Shown piece by piece: positions 34,759 through 44,670 of a stretch of DNA of 64,000 nt (positions within the stretch are counted from its first letter, which is position 1; each line of letters starts with the position of its first letter). Position numbers and translations under genes: made by a program. The stretch is from Actinomycetota bacterium (GTDB taxonomy: Bacteria > Actinomycetota > Coriobacteriia > Anaerosomatales > Anaerosomataceae), in assembly GCA_009773565.1 (NCBI GenBank), contig WSXY01000002.1, positions 124,001-188,000 on the forward strand. The letters run 5' to 3'. The notes below the pieces were generated by a model, which was not told the DNA's origin, did not search any database, and saw only the letters and a program-made list of their open reading frames with translations.

Positions 34759-37700
34759 ATGGCTAAAGATAAGGAACACGAAGGGAAGTTCGAGCTTTCA
34801 CGGCGCGACTTCCTGAAGGCTGGCGCTGCTGCAGCCGTCGTGGGGGCAACCGGTGCTGACATGGTGGTCACCGCCTCACGCGCGGTGGCCGCGGACGTTG
34901 CCGCAACCTACACGACCACCTGTCCGTACTGCTCTGCGCAGTGTGGCCAGAAGGTCGACGTAGATGCGTCCGGCAACGTGCTCGACATCTACGGTGACCC
35001 GATCAACCCGACCAGCCGTGGCGGTCTGTGCTCTAAGGGCGCCGGTTCGTTCCAGCTGGTCAACAATGCTCGTCGTCTAGGCGTGCCAGAGCATACGGCA
35101 GCCGTTGACACGTTTGACTTCACCGGTGATACAGGTGGGAATGCGTCCGGCGTCGCCTGGAAGCGTACCGGCAACGAGGCCTGGGCTCCAATGGGCCTCG
35201 ATACTGCGTTCACGGAGATCGCAACGAGCCTGACGGCCATTCGTGGTACGGTCACGCCCGGCTCGACCGCAGCATCGAACGCGAGGACGGTCATGTTCTT
35301 CGGTTCTTCGCACATGAACCTTGAGCCGAACTACATCTACCGCAAACTCATCGCCGAGTTCGGTACGAGCCAGGTCGAGCACCAGGCCCGTATATGACAC
35401 TCGTCCACAGTGGCCGGTCTTGGCCGCACATTTGGACGAGGCGCGATGACGAACAACTGGGTGGACCTCGATAACTCGACGATGTTCTTCGTGTGTGGGG
35501 CAAACCCCGCCGAGAACCATCCCGCATCAATCGGGCACCTGAACACTGCACGGTTCGACGTGAACGCCCGTGGCAGGAATGCCGCGCTCGTCGTAGTCGA
35601 CCCCCGGCAGACCCGCACCGCCCGCATGATCAATTCCGGTTACGACTCGACCAACGTGAACGACATGCGGAAGCACGATCGCTTTGTCCGCATCCGTCCC
35701 GGAACGAACATCGCGTTCATCAACGGCGTGCTGAACTCCATCATCACGTGGATGTACGCCAACTCGACCAGCGACGCGGCGACGAAGTTCTTCGCGTGGC
35801 ATAACGGCACTGCGGCCGCTCACACCTCATACGGTCGTCAGTTCACGCCGGACGACGGCCACGAGATCAAGCACACGTTGACCCAGGTTGAGCTCACGGG
35901 TGCGACGTACACTGACGCACTAGCCGCAGTGACTGTAGCTCCGCTCTCCGGTGGATGGCCGAAGTACTGCGACTCTCGCGTAAAGGTCGACACCGCATCG
36001 GGCGACTACAAGCGTGTGAAGCTGACAACATCGACGGGTATCGCATTCAGCAACATGCCGGAGTTTGCGGCGAACATCGACGATCCGGATTGCGTCTTCC
36101 AGCTCCTCAAGACGCATGTGGCGAAGTACCCGGCGGCAACGGTCGCCGCGATCTGCGGTTGCACAGAGGCCGATATCGCTGCGGTTCGTGACGCGTTCAT
36201 CGCCAACAGCCGCTTCGCGAGTTCCGACTTCGCGGCCACTTCGGCCACGATCACCGCTGCCGGCTACCGCACCACGTGCATCATGTACGCGATGGGTGCC
36301 ACGCAGTTCACGAGCGGCTCACAGGGCGTTCGGTCCTACGCCATCATCCAGACCCTCATGGGCAACATGGGACGTGCGGGTGGCGGCATCAACGCTCTCC
36401 GTGGTATTCACAACGTCCAGGGTTCGACGGATATGGGATTGTTGTTCGACCTCATTCCGGCGTACTCGGGTAACCCGGCTGAGGATCAGTCGTACGCTGA
36501 CTACTCGAACAAGTTGTTCGGCAACCGCGTTAAGGCTACGACCCTCAACGGAGTCACGCCTACGGTAACAAAGAGCGCGTACACCGAAGCCGACATCGAG
36601 TGGCAGCAGCGCGGGTTCTACAACATGACCCGTGAGTGGTTCGGGAGCCGTACCATCACAGGTGCAACAACCGACGCCGCAACGTTTGACAAGCTGTATG
36701 ACTGCTGGCCCAAGGGTAACGGCGTTCAGCACATTGCGGGCTTCCGCCGGATGTGTGCAACTGAGGCCGACGTACCGGGAGCCGAGTACCACTACACACC
36801 CGTAGTTGGTGCTCCGCGCATTGCGGCTGCAGTTGTGTGGGGCCAGAACCCCGCCGTCACCGAGCCGAACCAGGGTGCGGTCCGCGCAGGGCTCGAGAAC
36901 CTCGACCTGCTCGTGGTCACAGACATGTTTGCGACCGAGACCGCACAGTGCAAGCGCAAGGCGACGGGCGTCACGTATCTTCTCCCCGCATGTTCGCATG
37001 TTGAGGAAGCCGGATCTGTGGCCAGCTCGGGACGATGGATCCAGTGGCGCGATCGTGCGTGCGCACCGAAGGGCAAGAGCAAGAGCGACCTCGAGTTGCT
37101 GCACCGCTTTGCCTACGCACTCAATACCGCGGGAGCGTTCAGCCACATCAAAGCACAGTGGGCTGGCACGACGATCGAGACGTCGGATGCGTACAACGTG
37201 CTCTGGGGAAAGTATGGTTGGGACGGCACAGGTAGCTTCGAGGCCGTGAGCGGCCGCGACTACGAAGGTGTTCTCCTCACTGGCAGCGAGTACGTGGCTG
37301 AGCAGATCTTCAAGGAGATGTGCGCTCCGCTCGACGGCTATTCAGCGGTCGGAGCCCATGCAGATTTCGTTGGTGGTCACAAGGGCACCATGTGGATCTA
37401 CTCCGGTGCGAACGTTGCTCACGGAGGCGCCTACAACCCGGATAGCAAGCTGGATGGTTACCCGGCGATCAATGCGATCAAGGCCAACTCCATGGTGGTT
37501 ACTGGCCACGCCGCGACCACCTGGGCCTTCAACGCAGATACGGGCAAGATTTCGCGTGCCTCTGCCTCCAGCACCCTCCCAGAGAACACACCAGTTCTCG
37601 TCACCTACGATTACGGCAACGCGGTAAGCGGTTGGACTGCTGTGGCCAATGAAAGCGTCACACTGGTCGGCACGACAGGGGTCACGCTCTCCTACAAGGC

Positions 37701-38649
37701 GCTTGCGCCTGCATGGGCGAAGTGGGATCTTGCGAACCGCGCGAAGGTGCGCAAGGGCGCGCCAGAGCACGCCGGCCCATCACTCCAGTTCCATCGCTAC
37801 GGCTGGGCATGGTTGCTCAACCGACGCGTCATGTACAACAACGGCGAGCTTCCTGGCGAAGTGGCCGATGTCTTCGTCGCTCCCGGCTATCTCGCGCGTT
37901 TGTGGACCATCGGCGGCGGCAACACGCTCGCTGACTGGTCATGGTTGTACCGTACGTACAACCAGCTCAAGGACGTTCCTGATGCTGGCACGGGTGTCGG
38001 AGGGAACCACGTGTTCCCCGGACGCTTCCCCGCATACACGGAGCCCTATGAGACTCCGTACGACGGTACCACTACGGCTCCCAACCTCGTGGCGACGTGG
38101 GGTCGTAACACCTCGGGAACCGTTAGCGGCGTGGTTGGCACCACGGGCAACCTGGTCTTCCCCGATACACTCAGGGGTACGGCGGCGAACTTCCCGCTGG
38201 TGCTCACCACCATCCGGTGCGTTGAGCACTTCCAGGGTGGGCCCATCACTCGCAACAACCCGTGGAACGTGGAGCTTGAGCCCGATCCGTGGGTCGAGAT
38301 CAACTCAGTCGATGCTGTTGCAAAGGGCATCAAGGATGGCGACTGGGTCAACATCACCACCGCCCGCGGCGATAGCCTCACGAGCCAGAACGGCCGTACG
38401 ATCAAGGACGGCGGCGCCCTCGATGCCGGAACCTGGAATCGGGGCTTCAAGGCTCGTGTTGGTGTCGGTCCGCTGGCAAACCAGCGTGTCGCACCCGGCA
38501 CCGTGGCGATTCCCTGGCACTGGGGCGACCGTGGCCTCGGCGTGGGAGCTCGTGCGAACGACCTGTGTATCGATGCATGGGACGTGAACACCATGATTCC
38601 CGAGTACAAAGCCTGCTTGTGCTCAATCGAGAAGATCGTACAACCGTAG
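34759..38649 (+). CDS. selenocysteine formate dehydrogenase, catalytic subunit (Mo/W-bis-MGD, TAT-exported)
   Basis: One gene interrupted by an in-frame UGA at 35395-35397, read as Sec213. The flanking residues ARI-U-HSSTVAGL and then TFGRGAMTN are those of the FdnG-type active site, and a SECIS hairpin follows at the usual distance. The product is 1,296 residues, longer than typical FdnG (~1,015). The N terminus has a twin-arginine signal SRRDFLK (14-20), then the [4Fe-4S] ligands C55, C58, C62 and C91; later come molybdopterin-binding blocks and a C-terminal dinucleotide-binding domain. It oxidises formate outside the membrane. The ATG at 34759 has AGGGAAAGG upstream. A conventional gene caller would report two broken genes here. 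Confidence 0.93.
35395..35427 (+). promoter_or_regulatory. UGA(Sec) codon and SECIS hairpin
   Basis: UGA at 35395-35397. A 6-bp stem, GTGGCC (35410-35415) with GGCCGC (35422-35427, one G-U pair), closes the loop GGTCTT. The GGUC loop begins 18 nt after the UGA, the same distance and loop sequence as in the E. coli fdhF SECIS as I recall it. This directs SelB-dependent selenocysteine insertion; selA, selB and selC are not in the window. Confidence 0.85.
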
Positions 38650-38666
38650 AAAGGGGGTGGTGAGTG

Positions 38667-39551
38667 ATGAGTACTATGGCGATTCTCCAAGATGTCGATA
38701 AGTGCATGCGCTGCAACGGTTGTGTTGTCAGCTGCAAGCGGACGTGGAAGATGAAGGCGCTCCAGTTCGGTGTCCACAAGACGGCGCCGGATCAGCGTGT
38801 CATCATAAAGTCCCAGAAGCGCGTCGACATGGGTCCGTTCATGCGCTACAGCTGCTGGCATTGCAGTAACCCGCCCTGCGTGAAGCGCTGCCCGTTTAGC
38901 GCAATCACCAAGAAGACCAATGGCGCAGTGACAATCGATCACGAACTCTGTACGCCCGGTGGAACGAATGCAGCCGGCGTCACGTGCACGAAGCAGTGCC
39001 AGGTCGACTGTGGTCGCGGTGGCTATCCGAAGATCGGTATGGGTAGCGACAACTATCCCACCTCCGACAAGGCCTACAAGTGCACGATGTGCTACGGACG
39101 TGCGGGAGCTCCGCTTCCGCTTCCGGCCAGTCAAACTAACAGTGGAGATTTGATCGCGGCCTATGGCCCGGCTCTCCCCACCAAGGCGACGACCGCCGAG
39201 ATCACCGCCGTTCCGCAGAAGGCGCATCAGCCTTCATGCGTGTACACGTGCCCGGCGAAGGCAATGTCATGGGACACGAGGGACAACATCATCGCGTACA
39301 TGAACAACGCCTCCAACCGGTTCATCTCAGGTCAGGGTGACGGCTCGGTCTTCTGGGCCAGCCGCAAGTACCTGCTCATCGCACCGAAGGCCGACCCGTT
39401 CGTGGAGGATCACATCACTCCGCTTATGTCGAGTCTGGTCTCTGGTCCTTTCGCGAAAGCAGCACTTGTGCCTACACTGCTCGCGGGCGGCCTTGTAGCC
39501 GTCATCGCACGTCGCCAGCGCTTGGCTGACGAGACTATGGGAGAGGTGTGA
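38667..39551 (+). CDS. formate dehydrogenase iron-sulfur subunit (four [4Fe-4S] clusters)
   Basis: A 294-residue FdnH/HybA-type ferredoxin protein. Four cysteine groups are visible: CMRCNGCVVSC, CWHCSNPPCVKRC, a third with CTKQCQVDC, and a split fourth with CTMC and CVYTCPAKAM. A C-terminal hydrophobic helix (~260-285, ALVPTLLAGGLVAVIA) should anchor it in the membrane. It would take electrons from the Sec subunit to the membrane. ATG at 38667 with AAGGGGGTG about nine bases upstream; a GTG one codon earlier is possible. No cytochrome b gene follows directly; a hexahaem cytochrome does. Confidence 0.92.
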   Translation: MSTMAILQDVDKCMRCNGCVVSCKRTWKMKALQFGVHKTAPDQRVIIKSQKRVDMGPFMRYSCWHCSNPPCVKRCPFSAITKKTNGAVTIDHELCTPGGTNAAGVTCTKQCQVDCGRGGYPKIGMGSDNYPTSDKAYKCTMCYGRAGAPLPLPASQTNSGDLIAAYGPALPTKATTAEITAVPQKAHQPSCVYTCPAKAMSWDTRDNIIAYMNNASNRFISGQGDGSVFWASRKYLLIAPKADPFVEDHITPLMSSLVSGPFAKAALVPTLLAGGLVAVIARRQRLADETMGEV

Positions 39552-40744
39552 TGGCTGTGAAGAAGCGTTTTCTGCTTGTTGCGGTCTTCGCGGTGGCCGT
39601 TGCGGTTCTTCTGGCCCCTGGCGTTGCGTTCGCGAACTACTCTATCCACGGTAGCTACACGATGAGCACCGATGCGTGCGCCGGTTGTCACCGTGCGCAC
39701 ACTGCGGCTAGCAGCATCACGTGGACGAGGAACGATGGCTCGACCGGTGGCAGTGCGCTGTTGCTCGGAACCTCGACCAGCACCGATGATTTCTGCTACA
39801 CGTGTCACGGTACGGCCATGCTCGGTGCCGATACCAACGTCTTTGACGGCAAGTTCGAGGCCGATAGCGGTCTGAACTCTGCCGGTCAGAACCTCAACGG
39901 CGGCGGTTTCAACCCGGCGATGTTCCCGACGCAGCACTATCCTAACAACACGACGTGGGTCGCCTATGGCGGCGGCACGACGGGCCGTAGTGGCATCATC
40001 AGCACCGGTGGTGAGCAGGTCGTTATCGGTTGCACCGTCTGCCATGATGTCCATGGTTCGTCGAACTACCGTCTGTTGAAGGACGTCGTCAACGGTGTGA
40101 CGGTTGGTGGCTACACCGGCGATTCGTACAACCCGACACCGACCCCGTGGGTCATTTCGTCGGAGCCTGGATACCCGACCACCGGCTGGCTGCTTCACGA
40201 GCCGGGCGGCGTGCAGGTTGCCGGTTACACACCGGACTACACTGACGCCCGCTACGCCAAGGCACCGGGTCTGGACCAGACAAAGGGTATCAGTGGTTGG
40301 TGTGCGTCGTGTCACACGCAGTACAACACGTGGTCCTCGATGGGAACATCGCGCACCGCAAGCGTGTATGACTCGAACGACGGCTTCGGCCTCGTGACGC
40401 GTCACCGCCACCCGGTGAACGTGCCGCTCAGCAACTACCAGGGCGCTCGTTCGCTCGTCATCACGGCTGGTGTGCTCCCGCTCGCTCACGACAATGCGGC
40501 GGACTACAGCGGCCTGAAGAACACGTCATCTGACTGGATCGACTGCCTGACGTGCCATGTGGGCCACGGTTCTTCGGCTCTCATGACCGGCTATGCGGCA
40601 GTTGCGGATTCGACGGATCCTCTGCCTGACTCAAGCTACGGTCTAACCCCTGGCGACGGTCTCGGCAGCGTTCCGCCGGACGATGGCAACGCACTGCTCC
40701 GCGGTAACAACCGCTTCGCGTGTGAAGCCTGCCACAACAAGTAA
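39551..40744 (+). CDS. hexahaem c-type cytochrome, exported
   Basis: A 397-residue protein with a clear signal peptide (KKRFLLVAVFAVAVAVLLAP, cleavage after AFA) and six CXXCH motifs (CAGCH, CYTCH, CTVCH, CASCH, CLTCH, CEACH). The motifs are widely spaced by Gly/Ser/Thr-rich segments, unlike the dense cytochromes of block A. Distal histidines such as HRAH and HDVHG resemble the doubled-CXXCH/c3-like pattern. The ATG at 39551 shares its first base with the last base of the upstream subunit's stop (TGATG), so translation is coupled. It is the likely electron acceptor for this formate dehydrogenase. Confidence 0.87.
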   Translation: MAVKKRFLLVAVFAVAVAVLLAPGVAFANYSIHGSYTMSTDACAGCHRAHTAASSITWTRNDGSTGGSALLLGTSTSTDDFCYTCHGTAMLGADTNVFDGKFEADSGLNSAGQNLNGGGFNPAMFPTQHYPNNTTWVAYGGGTTGRSGIISTGGEQVVIGCTVCHDVHGSSNYRLLKDVVNGVTVGGYTGDSYNPTPTPWVISSEPGYPTTGWLLHEPGGVQVAGYTPDYTDARYAKAPGLDQTKGISGWCASCHTQYNTWSSMGTSRTASVYDSNDGFGLVTRHRHPVNVPLSNYQGARSLVITAGVLPLAHDNAADYSGLKNTSSDWIDCLTCHVGHGSSALMTGYAAVADSTDPLPDSSYGLTPGDGLGSVPPDDGNALLRGNNRFACEACHNK

Positions 40745-40752
40745 GCGAGCAG

Positions 40753-42228
40753 ATGACGTCGAAGATCAACGTCAGACGCGACGGGAAGGGTCGGGACATC
40801 CCCGGCCCTTCCCCTTCGCGTCGGGGCACAACTGTTGCGGTCGCCGTGACGGTCCTGGTGTTCGCGCTTGCTGCACAGTTCGCGGTCGGCATTGAGGCGC
40901 GTAGAACGCTCTCAGCTGAGGTTCTTGCCGCCGCCGCAGCGGTGTTCGGGGCGGTCGGGATGCTCATCGTCAGCGGTCCCCTCCGTGGCCGGCAGGTCAG
41001 CAATCCGACGGGGATGCTCGTCTCGCTCGTACTCGGTGCGTTCGGTCTCTTCGGGGCACCGTACATGGTGTTCCTCCACCGCTACTCGGATGCTCCTCCC
41101 GGGAGCGAAGTGCTCTTCCTCACCACGGCCGCCTGGTCGGCTATTCTCGTGTTGCTCACCCTCCGTCGGCGTACGTCGGACATCATCGTGTTCGCCGGTG
41201 CGCTGCTTATCCTCGGCGGTATCGCCGGAATCGTCGGCAACTGGGAGCGGCCCAGCTCGTTCTCACCCTTTGTCCGCTATGTCGTCGAGGAGCGCTGGAT
41301 GCTTCTCGCCGGTGTGGCATGGGCACTTCTCTGGCAGCAACTCGGCCGCGCGAAAGAGCGTAGCGACGTTGACGGTGTAGCGATTCCTGCCGCTGTTGGC
41401 GGAATACTCGCCGCCGTGCTCACGGCCTTCGCTCACGCCAATGATGTGAACATCCCGGCCGCGCTTTCGCATGGTGGCTTCTGGCTCTACTCCGTTGCAG
41501 CGATCGCCTCTGGTGCCGCGATGCTGCTCGCGCTTCGCACAGGTGGGGTTCGTGTTGTCGCGGGTGCGGTTGCCTTGCCTGCGGTCGCACTCACGGTTTT
41601 GACCCTCATCGAGCAGGCGACGGGCGCTTTTGGACCGCAGCCGATCCTGCTCATCCCGGCCTTCGGAGGCGCGGTGGTCGCACTGGCCGGCGCGACGCTC
41701 GTTTGGCTGCCCGACACGGGCGAGACGACGGAAGGCGTGCGCTCGGCCTGTCGCTTTGCGCTAACGATCTCCGCGGCTGCAGTCCTGGCAGCGTTCATCG
41801 GCCTTGCACTCCCCGCACTTCAGGGCCGTGCGACCGGCTTGCGCACGAGCGGTGCGTCCTTCGACGCCACGTTCGTCTTGCGCGGCATCGAAGTCGCGGG
41901 GCCGTGGATCGCCGTTGGCATCACGGTCGCTGTACTTGGCATGGTGCTTTCTCGTGTGGCCACCCGTGCGCGCGCGCTCGCGCTCGCGGCCGCGCTTCTC
42001 GCATGGCCGCTCGTGTGGGCGACCCCGCTACGCACGCTGACGAGGTTCATCCCGTCGGAAGTGCAGGTCGACTTTGGAAGCGAATTCGCCGCGATCGCGT
42101 TCTCCCGGCTCCCTGTGCCAGCCGTCTTTGTGGCACTTGGTGGCGCGGCGGGCGCGCTCGCGTTACTGTTGGTCTGTCGAAGAGAACCCCGGGCGCCCGA
42201 TGTCCAGGCGAGTCCTATCGAGAGGTGA
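40753..42228 (+). CDS. polytopic membrane protein, unknown function
   Basis: A 491-residue protein with roughly 12-13 hydrophobic helices in alternation and short loops. No transporter, cytochrome b or cytochrome-assembly motif was recognised. A few membrane-embedded or loop histidines (FLHRYSD, AHANDVN, LSHGGF) could bind haem or quinone, but this is only a possibility. ATG at 40753, eight bases after the hexahaem cytochrome; the lipoprotein gene follows five bases later. In this operon it occupies the place where a quinone-reacting membrane subunit would be expected. Confidence 0.75.
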   Translation: MTSKINVRRDGKGRDIPGPSPSRRGTTVAVAVTVLVFALAAQFAVGIEARRTLSAEVLAAAAAVFGAVGMLIVSGPLRGRQVSNPTGMLVSLVLGAFGLFGAPYMVFLHRYSDAPPGSEVLFLTTAAWSAILVLLTLRRRTSDIIVFAGALLILGGIAGIVGNWERPSSFSPFVRYVVEERWMLLAGVAWALLWQQLGRAKERSDVDGVAIPAAVGGILAAVLTAFAHANDVNIPAALSHGGFWLYSVAAIASGAAMLLALRTGGVRVVAGAVALPAVALTVLTLIEQATGAFGPQPILLIPAFGGAVVALAGATLVWLPDTGETTEGVRSACRFALTISAAAVLAAFIGLALPALQGRATGLRTSGASFDATFVLRGIEVAGPWIAVGITVAVLGMVLSRVATRARALALAAALLAWPLVWATPLRTLTRFIPSEVQVDFGSEFAAIAFSRLPVPAVFVALGGAAGALALLLVCRREPRAPDVQASPIER

Positions 42229-42233
42229 TTCCC

Positions 42234-43058
42234 GTGAAGCGATTTGTAAGCGTGTTCCTCGCGCTGGCACTGCTGTCTTCGGCCATGATGATTGGTGGCT
42301 GTAAGCAACGAAAGGTGACAGTCAAGACCGGCGAGATCGTGATCTGCACGGCCGGCGAGATCATCTCGGACAACACCAAGGAGCTTCAGGTTCCCGAGAA
42401 GGACGTGGCCAAGTACTCGGTCACGACGCGGGTGACGACGTGCGAGGACCACGGTAACGTTGCGTCGTTGTACGACGATGCACAAGCGGCCATAGCCGCA
42501 GGCGACCTGGATGCCGCCGCTGCCAAGCTGCGCGAGCTCCTGGCTCTCAATCCAACGTACAAGCTGGCCTCATCACAGCTCAAAGACATCGATGCCGGCA
42601 AGAAGCCCGCGAAGGACCCCGGGTCATCGAGTGGTACGACGACGAGCACGCCAAAGCCCGATGACTCTACCGCTGCGGTTTCGAACCTCGTGAAGTACGT
42701 GCCGGACACGGTCGTCGGATACTCGGCGCAGGGAATCATCGCCGACCCCGCCTCGATTGCGCGCACCTACCTCCCGACATCGGGCAACGCAGATCAACTT
42801 GTGATCATGGCCGATCAGACGGTGGACGCGAAGTCCGCTGCAACGACGATCGCGACGCTCAAGACGGTGTATCCCGGCTCAGGAGCTGCGGTGACGATCG
42901 GCAGCAAGACGGGGTACTTCGGGGTGCGAGACGGGTTCGCCTTCGTCGTAGTCGCCGACGGCCCCATCGTGGTTTCGGTCGAGTTGCACGCCAAGACGGG
43001 CAAGGCCATTGACCTCAAGGCTGCTGCTCTGAAGGTCGCCTCGGCGATCGTTCGATAG
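42234..43058 (+). CDS. lipoprotein with a short TPR-like segment, unknown function
   Basis: A 274-residue exported lipoprotein: signal helix then the lipobox MIGGC at about residues 18-22. A TPR-like stretch (YDDAQAAIAAGDLDAAAAKL) is followed by a Ser/Thr/Pro/Lys linker near 120-140, then a globular C-terminal domain of ~130 residues with no recognised family. I place the start at GTG 42234 because AGAGG lies about eight bases upstream; a GTG at 42225 is too close to that site. It stands between the polytopic membrane protein and the second NHL protein, with no gap before the latter. Confidence 0.75.
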   Translation: MKRFVSVFLALALLSSAMMIGGCKQRKVTVKTGEIVICTAGEIISDNTKELQVPEKDVAKYSVTTRVTTCEDHGNVASLYDDAQAAIAAGDLDAAAAKLRELLALNPTYKLASSQLKDIDAGKKPAKDPGSSSGTTTSTPKPDDSTAAVSNLVKYVPDTVVGYSAQGIIADPASIARTYLPTSGNADQLVIMADQTVDAKSAATTIATLKTVYPGSGAAVTIGSKTGYFGVRDGFAFVVVADGPIVVSVELHAKTGKAIDLKAAALKVASAIVR

Positions 43059-44576
43059 ATGGCGCACGTGGCACCTGGCGAGACCAGCGACACCGGGTGG
43101 AAGCGCTTCTTGCCGCGCTACCGCTACCAGCGTCGCCGCTACATCCTCTGCGGTGTGGCGCTGACACTTGTGGCTCTCGCCGCTTTGGCGCTCGCGTTGA
43201 TGCCGCCTACACAGGCCTCCGTGCCGGGCGTCGGGGGCATCTCAGATGCGCTCCGTGTGCGGCCGCAGTACGCGTTCTCGTTTCCCGCGTCCGGTGCGCA
43301 GCCCCTCATTCGCCCCATCAGCGTCGTCGCGGCGAAGGATCGCGTCTACGTCGTTGACTCGGGCGTAGGTCTCATTCGCGTCTTTGACGATCGTGGTGTC
43401 GACCGTGCGGTGATCGGGAGCGGCACGCTCGATGTTCCTGTGTACGCCGCGCGCGATGCGGCGCGTGGCATTCTCTACGTCACCGATCGCAAACTGGCGA
43501 CCGTCTTCAGGTTCGATGAGACCGACGGGTCTCTTCTCGGCCCGCTCGTGCCAAAGCCCGCCACCGAGGGCACAGGGAGTGCGGAGTCGACTGCATGGGC
43601 GCCACTCGGTATTGATGTTGCCGACGACGGAACCGTATGGGTGAGTGACGTGCTCGCGCGGCATCGCGTGCTGGTCGTGGAGCCCGACGGGACGATTGTT
43701 CGAGAGGTCGGGGGTGCGCAAGCGGCGGGGGAGACGACGGGCGTTGCGGTCGCTCTCGACTATCCAAACGGTGTGAGTGTGGGCGCCAATGAGGTCTGGG
43801 TCTCGGACAGCAACAATCGGCGGGTCGTGGTCTTTGGACGGGACGGCTCGTTCAGGCGCGTTCTTAACGTCGACGGTCTGGCGCGCGGCATCGATTTCGT
43901 CCCGGGCGAGAGTGCGGGCACGGGTGCCGACTCTGAGCTTGTTGTCGTAGCCGATGCACTCGCGCAGGATATCGCCGTATGGGACGCCTCGGGCGAGGTT
44001 CTCGGCAGATTCGGCGGGCCGGGGCCCAGTGCCGGCCAGCTCGCATTTCCCAACGACGTTGATTCGGACGTCGACGGTAGGCGCCTCTATGTCGCCGATA
44101 CCGGAAATCGCCGTGTACAGGCGTGGATCTGGACGGACGCAACGGGATCGCGAGGGCCGCTCGGCACTTTGGTCCAATCGCTGGATGCGTCCGGGCGAGT
44201 GCCGTACGTTCTCGTGGCGATCGTACTGGTGCTGGTCGCCGTCGGCCTTGTAGTGACGGCCCTTGCGCCCCTTACTTTTGTTGTGACCGCCGATGTGGTC
44301 GCCACGATGACCCAGCGCGGCCGCATGGCGCGTCTGGCCGGTCGCGGCCGAAGGTTCGTGACCACGCCAGCCATTGCTGAAGCCGCAGTGCTGCCCGCCT
44401 CGATCGTGGTTGAGGATTCCGGCATCGACGAGCCCGGCGAAGCGCTCCGTGCCCTTGTGCGGCGTCACCGCATTCTCTTGACCGAGGACCCGCTTCTCAT
44501 GCGCGATTTCCAGGCAGGAGGCGCGGATGTATTCAATGCGACCACATTCGCCGAGGTGTTCAACCGGCGTCGCTGA
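43059..44576 (+). CDS. second membrane NHL beta-propeller protein with C-terminal PIN-like domain
   Basis: A 505-residue paralogue of the protein at 32770: membrane helix (~30-50), NHL-type propeller (~70-370, e.g. YPNGVSVGANEVWVSDSNNR and FPNDVDSDVDGRRLYVAD), second helix (~385-410), then a ~95-residue domain. The last domain ends RHRILLTEDPLLMRDFQAGG, again like the closing half of PIN-like folds. It starts at the base after the lipoprotein stop. The occurrence of the same architecture at the end of both cytochrome blocks suggests a shared part in assembling or docking each chain. Confidence 0.75.
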   Translation: MAHVAPGETSDTGWKRFLPRYRYQRRRYILCGVALTLVALAALALALMPPTQASVPGVGGISDALRVRPQYAFSFPASGAQPLIRPISVVAAKDRVYVVDSGVGLIRVFDDRGVDRAVIGSGTLDVPVYAARDAARGILYVTDRKLATVFRFDETDGSLLGPLVPKPATEGTGSAESTAWAPLGIDVADDGTVWVSDVLARHRVLVVEPDGTIVREVGGAQAAGETTGVAVALDYPNGVSVGANEVWVSDSNNRRVVVFGRDGSFRRVLNVDGLARGIDFVPGESAGTGADSELVVVADALAQDIAVWDASGEVLGRFGGPGPSAGQLAFPNDVDSDVDGRRLYVADTGNRRVQAWIWTDATGSRGPLGTLVQSLDASGRVPYVLVAIVLVLVAVGLVVTALAPLTFVVTADVVATMTQRGRMARLAGRGRRFVTTPAIAEAAVLPASIVVEDSGIDEPGEALRALVRRHRILLTEDPLLMRDFQAGGADVFNATTFAEVFNRRR

Positions 44577-44617
44577 CGACTGGCACGGCGACTGCTAGTA
44601 TGTAACTCCAGTTACAA
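44573..44617 (+). promoter_or_regulatory. promoter and second copy of the TGTAAC-N4-GTTACA operator
   Basis: CTGACG (44573-44578), 17 bases, TAGTAT (44596-44601), with the perfect inverted repeat TGTAAC-TCCA-GTTACA (44601-44616) touching the -10 box. The repeat equals the one at 34354-34369 except for the spacer base. Its position over the start site again suits repression. It drives the 1,405-residue surface protein. Confidence 0.65.
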
Positions 44618-44670
44618 CTGATGTCCAACTGCCTTGATGGCGACCGCTTGCGTCCTGAGGACGAGGTGTG

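Noticed and set aside
35410-38649. Independent molybdopterin oxidoreductase gene starting at GTG 35410
   Set aside because: The start is inside the SECIS hairpin and the conserved active site spans the UGA, so it is the second part of one selenoprotein gene.
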